Shown here in pieces: positions 61,870 through 64,000 of a stretch of 64,000 nt of DNA. Positions within the stretch are counted from its first letter, which is position 1; each line of letters opens with the position of its first letter. The position numbers and the translations under genes were made by a program. The stretch comes from Pedobacter sp. PACM 27299 (GTDB lineage: Bacteria; Bacteroidota; Bacteroidia; Sphingobacteriales; Sphingobacteriaceae): assembly GCF_001412655.1 (NCBI RefSeq), contig NZ_CP012996.1, positions 1,798,001 to 1,862,000 on the forward strand, read 5' to 3'. A model generated the notes under the pieces. That model worked only from the letters and a program-made list of their open reading frames with translations. It ran no database searches and had not been told where the DNA came from.

Positions 61870-64000
61870 AAAGACTAAAAATGAAACATCAAAAAACAGC
61901 TGCTGGTTTTGAGGAGGCAGGAGCAACAAAGTTGAAAAATGTGGCGAGAATAGCAGCAGATTTCTTCTATCCCATGCTCAATAGCGACAAGGAAGGTTTG
62001 ACAGCAGCTGCTGTAGCAGAAAAGAGAAAGTTGTTTGGCTGGAATGAAATTGAGCATGAGCGAGCTTTACCTTGGTACGTTCAGCTATTTCAAGCCTTTT
62101 TAAACCCTTTTATTGCCGTGTTGTTAATATTGGCTATTGTCTCGTTTATTGTCGATGTGGGACTCGCTGAGGAGGCTGAGCGGGATTATAAAACGGTTAT
62201 TGTAGTTGGGCTGATGGTAGTGCTGAGTTCTCTGCTTCGTTTTTGGCAGGAATTCGGCAGTAACCGGGCGGCGGAAGCACTAAAAAGTATGGTGAAAACC
62301 ACTGCTACCGTTTTGCGTAAAGAAAATGGAAAAGAAGAAGTTGAGCTGAAAGCTTTAGTACCTGGTGACCTGGTGTTTTTGAGTGCCGGTGATATGGTGC
62401 CTGCAGATCTACGCCTCATCCAGTCTAAAGATCTTTTTGTGAGTCAGGCTATGCTGACAGGTGAATCTCATCCATTGGAAAAAAGTGCCGAAGTGGTTTC
62501 CAATGCAGATCATAAATCACCATTGGAACTGGATAACATCTGTTTCATGGGGACTAATGTATTGAGCGGCACAGCTACTGCAGTGGTGGTCAATACGGGG
62601 AATCTGACTTATTTCGGTGCTGTAGGTACTGCCATCAGCGGAAAACGTTCAGAAACCAGTTTTGATAAAGGGGTGAATAAGGTGAGCTGGTTACTGATCC
62701 GATTTATGCTGGTGATGGTTCCTTTGACTTTTGTGATCAATGGTTTAACTAAAGGAGATTGGTTTGAAGCGTTGCTTTTCGGCATTGCGATGGCAGTGGG
62801 CTTAACACCAGAGATGCTGCCCATGATTGTGACTGCCAACCTGGCCAAGGGGGCGAAGAATATGAGTCAGCATAAAGTGATTGTGAAAAGATTAAATGCC
62901 ATCCAGAATATTGGGGCCATGGATATTCTTTGTACCGATAAAACCGGGACACTCACCATGGATAAGATCATTTTAGAGCGGCATTTGAATGTTTATGGAG
63001 AAGACGATGATGAAGTGCTGAAATGGGCTTATTTAAATAGTTTTCATCAAACTGGGCTAAAAAACCTCCTTGATCTGGCAGTGCTGGAACATTTGGAACT
63101 TCATGATTACCTGAATGTTGCGGAAGGTTATCATAAAGTAGATGAGATTCCTTTTGATTTTCAGCGACGAAGAATGAGTGTGATTTTGGAGCAGCAGCAT
63201 GGAAAACAGCTGCTGATCTGTAAAGGCGCAGTGGAAGAAATGCTCGACCTATGTTCTCATGCGTTTGAGCCTGGTGAAAATCACCAGTTGCACCTGGAAA
63301 AGGATGCCGTGGTAGTGATGGATGAGTGCATGCGCAATACCGTGCTGCTAACTTCCAGAAAGCTTAATGAAGATGGGCTGAGGGTATTATTGGTGGCTAT
63401 AAAGGAATATGACCCGCGTCCTTCAAACTATGGGGTCAAGGAGGAGGATAAAATGATTTTAACTGGATTCATTGGCTTTTTAGATCCCGCTAAACCTTCT
63501 GCAAGGCCTGCAATTGAAGGGCTGCAGGAACTGGGGATTACAGTTAAAGTACTGACTGGTGATAATGATGTGGTGACCAGAAAGATCTGTAAAGAAGTGG
63601 GAATTCCCTTTCAGCAGGTTTTATTGGGACATGAACTGGACCAGATGGGGGAGGAGGAGCTTGCTGCTAAGCTTCAGGATACCAGTATTTTTGCAAAATT
63701 AAGCCCTGTTCAAAAGTCCAGGATTGTCAGGTTGTTACAATCGAAAGGGCATACTGTAGGTTTTATGGGAGATGGGATCAATGATGCGGCAGCATTAAGA
63801 GTTGCTGACGTAGGCATTTCTGTAGACACTGCGGTAGACATCGCAAAAGAAAGCGCCGACATTATCCTGCTGGAAAAAGACCTGATGGTACTTCGCAAAG
63901 GGGTGATCTATGGACGGCGAACTTTTGGGAACATTATTAAATACATCAAAATGACGGCCAGCAGTAATTTTGGCAATATGTTCAGTATGTTAGGTGCAAG
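61866..64000 (+). CDS. mgtA: Magnesium-translocating P-type ATPase (MgtA/MgtB), 3' end outside the window
   Basis: The first 711 codons of a P3B-type ATPase that imports magnesium are present and the frame stays open to the right edge. Visible parts are the N-terminal cytosolic segment with NEIEHERALPWYVQLFQAF, the actuator motif LTGESHPLEK, the family-specific PEMLPMIV segment in the membrane, the phosphorylation motif DKTGTLT with D358, the nucleotide-binding KGAVEEML and the hinge MGDGINDAAAL. These are all intact. It overlaps the mgtC stop by four bases. P3B pumps are induced at low magnesium, which is consistent with the regulatory region upstream of mgtC. Confidence 0.94.
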   Translation, partial: MKRLKMKHQKTAAGFEEAGATKLKNVARIAADFFYPMLNSDKEGLTAAAVAEKRKLFGWNEIEHERALPWYVQLFQAFLNPFIAVLLILAIVSFIVDVGLAEEAERDYKTVIVVGLMVVLSSLLRFWQEFGSNRAAEALKSMVKTTATVLRKENGKEEVELKALVPGDLVFLSAGDMVPADLRLIQSKDLFVSQAMLTGESHPLEKSAEVVSNADHKSPLELDNICFMGTNVLSGTATAVVVNTGNLTYFGAVGTAISGKRSETSFDKGVNKVSWLLIRFMLVMVPLTFVINGLTKGDWFEALLFGIAMAVGLTPEMLPMIVTANLAKGAKNMSQHKVIVKRLNAIQNIGAMDILCTDKTGTLTMDKIILERHLNVYGEDDDEVLKWAYLNSFHQTGLKNLLDLAVLEHLELHDYLNVAEGYHKVDEIPFDFQRRRMSVILEQQHGKQLLICKGAVEEMLDLCSHAFEPGENHQLHLEKDAVVVMDECMRNTVLLTSRKLNEDGLRVLLVAIKEYDPRPSNYGVKEEDKMILTGFIGFLDPAKPSARPAIEGLQELGITVKVLTGDNDVVTRKICKEVGIPFQQVLLGHELDQMGEEELAAKLQDTSIFAKLSPVQKSRIVRLLQSKGHTVGFMGDGINDAAALRVADVGISVDTAVDIAKESADIILLEKDLMVLRKGVIYGRRTFGNIIKYIKMTASSNFGNMFSMLGA

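Noticed and set aside
1..64000. CRISPR arrays, tRNA/rRNA genes, insertion sequences, integrase or att sites
   Set aside because: No regularly spaced repeats, no transposase or integrase frames and no tRNA-like folds were recognised; base composition appears even across the window.

Overview
The window reads as a chromosomal segment of a Bacteroidota bacterium, most likely a Sphingobacteriaceae (Pedobacter-like) species. The supporting signs are moderate GC, promoters of the TAnnTTTG (-7) type, few Shine-Dalgarno sequences, a TonB-dependent receptor with a carboxypeptidase-regulatory-like N-terminal domain paired with a DUF4249 lipoprotein, LytS/LytTR two-component pairs, a bacterial DPP4, and split MacAB-type exporters. 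No rRNA, tRNA, insertion sequence, prophage or CRISPR array was seen. Gene density is high, and only one gene-free stretch exceeds 300 bases (42109-42547).

Layout. 1-3.3 kb: the N-terminal part of an aspartate aminotransferase (runs off the left edge), then a CDF metal exporter, a Nudix hydrolase and BioA. 3.3-9.1 kb: a complete four-gene ligase-associated DNA repair operon on the minus strand (MBL-fold exonuclease, ATP-dependent ligase, Lhr-like helicase, PdeM phosphoesterase). 9.2-12.4 kb: TonB receptor plus DUF4249 lipoprotein. 12.5-18.1 kb: a thioredoxin-reductase-like flavoprotein, two orphan histidine kinases and an aldose-epimerase-like protein. 18.1-25.9 kb: a tripartite RND efflux operon (MFP, RND, TolC) with a LytS/LytTR pair upstream on the same strand. 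26.1-29.1 kb: mlaE-mlaF-mlaD lipid transport genes. 29.2-34.9 kb: enoyl-CoA hydratase, a frameshifted secreted protein, an LTA-synthase-like transferase and DPP4. 35-39.3 kb: ComEC, an HhH/outer-membrane-type protein and a MerR regulator, divergent from alaS (39.4-42.1 kb). 42.5-47.1 kb: a small acidic protein, two VOC proteins and two more orphan histidine kinases. 47.2-49.2 kb: DHA2-type MFS exporter divergent from an Lrp/AsnC regulator. 49.2-55.8 kb: tolC-macA-macB(NBD)-macB(TMD) operon divergent from a LytS/LytTR pair, with a strong inverted repeat between them. 55.9-58.6 kb: MarR regulator, MDR-type reductase and iron alcohol dehydrogenase. 58.8-64 kb: an OmpR/HAMP-kinase pair followed by mgtC and a magnesium P-type ATPase that runs off the right edge.

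The most interesting signal is the region in front of mgtC-mgtA (60960-61158). It holds four 11-bp direct repeats of the kind bound by OmpR-family activators, a good TAnnTTTG promoter box, an 18-codon proline-rich leader ORF starting about 16 nt after the inferred transcription start, and a hairpin just before the mgtC start codon. This resembles in principle the proline-rich leader peptides that control magnesium transport genes in enterobacteria, but in an unrelated phylum and with an adjacent two-component system. Other points are the candidate LytTR operator at 53862-53890, a shared 11-mer in front of both merR and alaS, and a one-base frameshift in a secreted-protein gene near 33945. Efflux, membrane-lipid transport and sensing dominate the window: seven histidine kinases, four of them without an adjacent response regulator.
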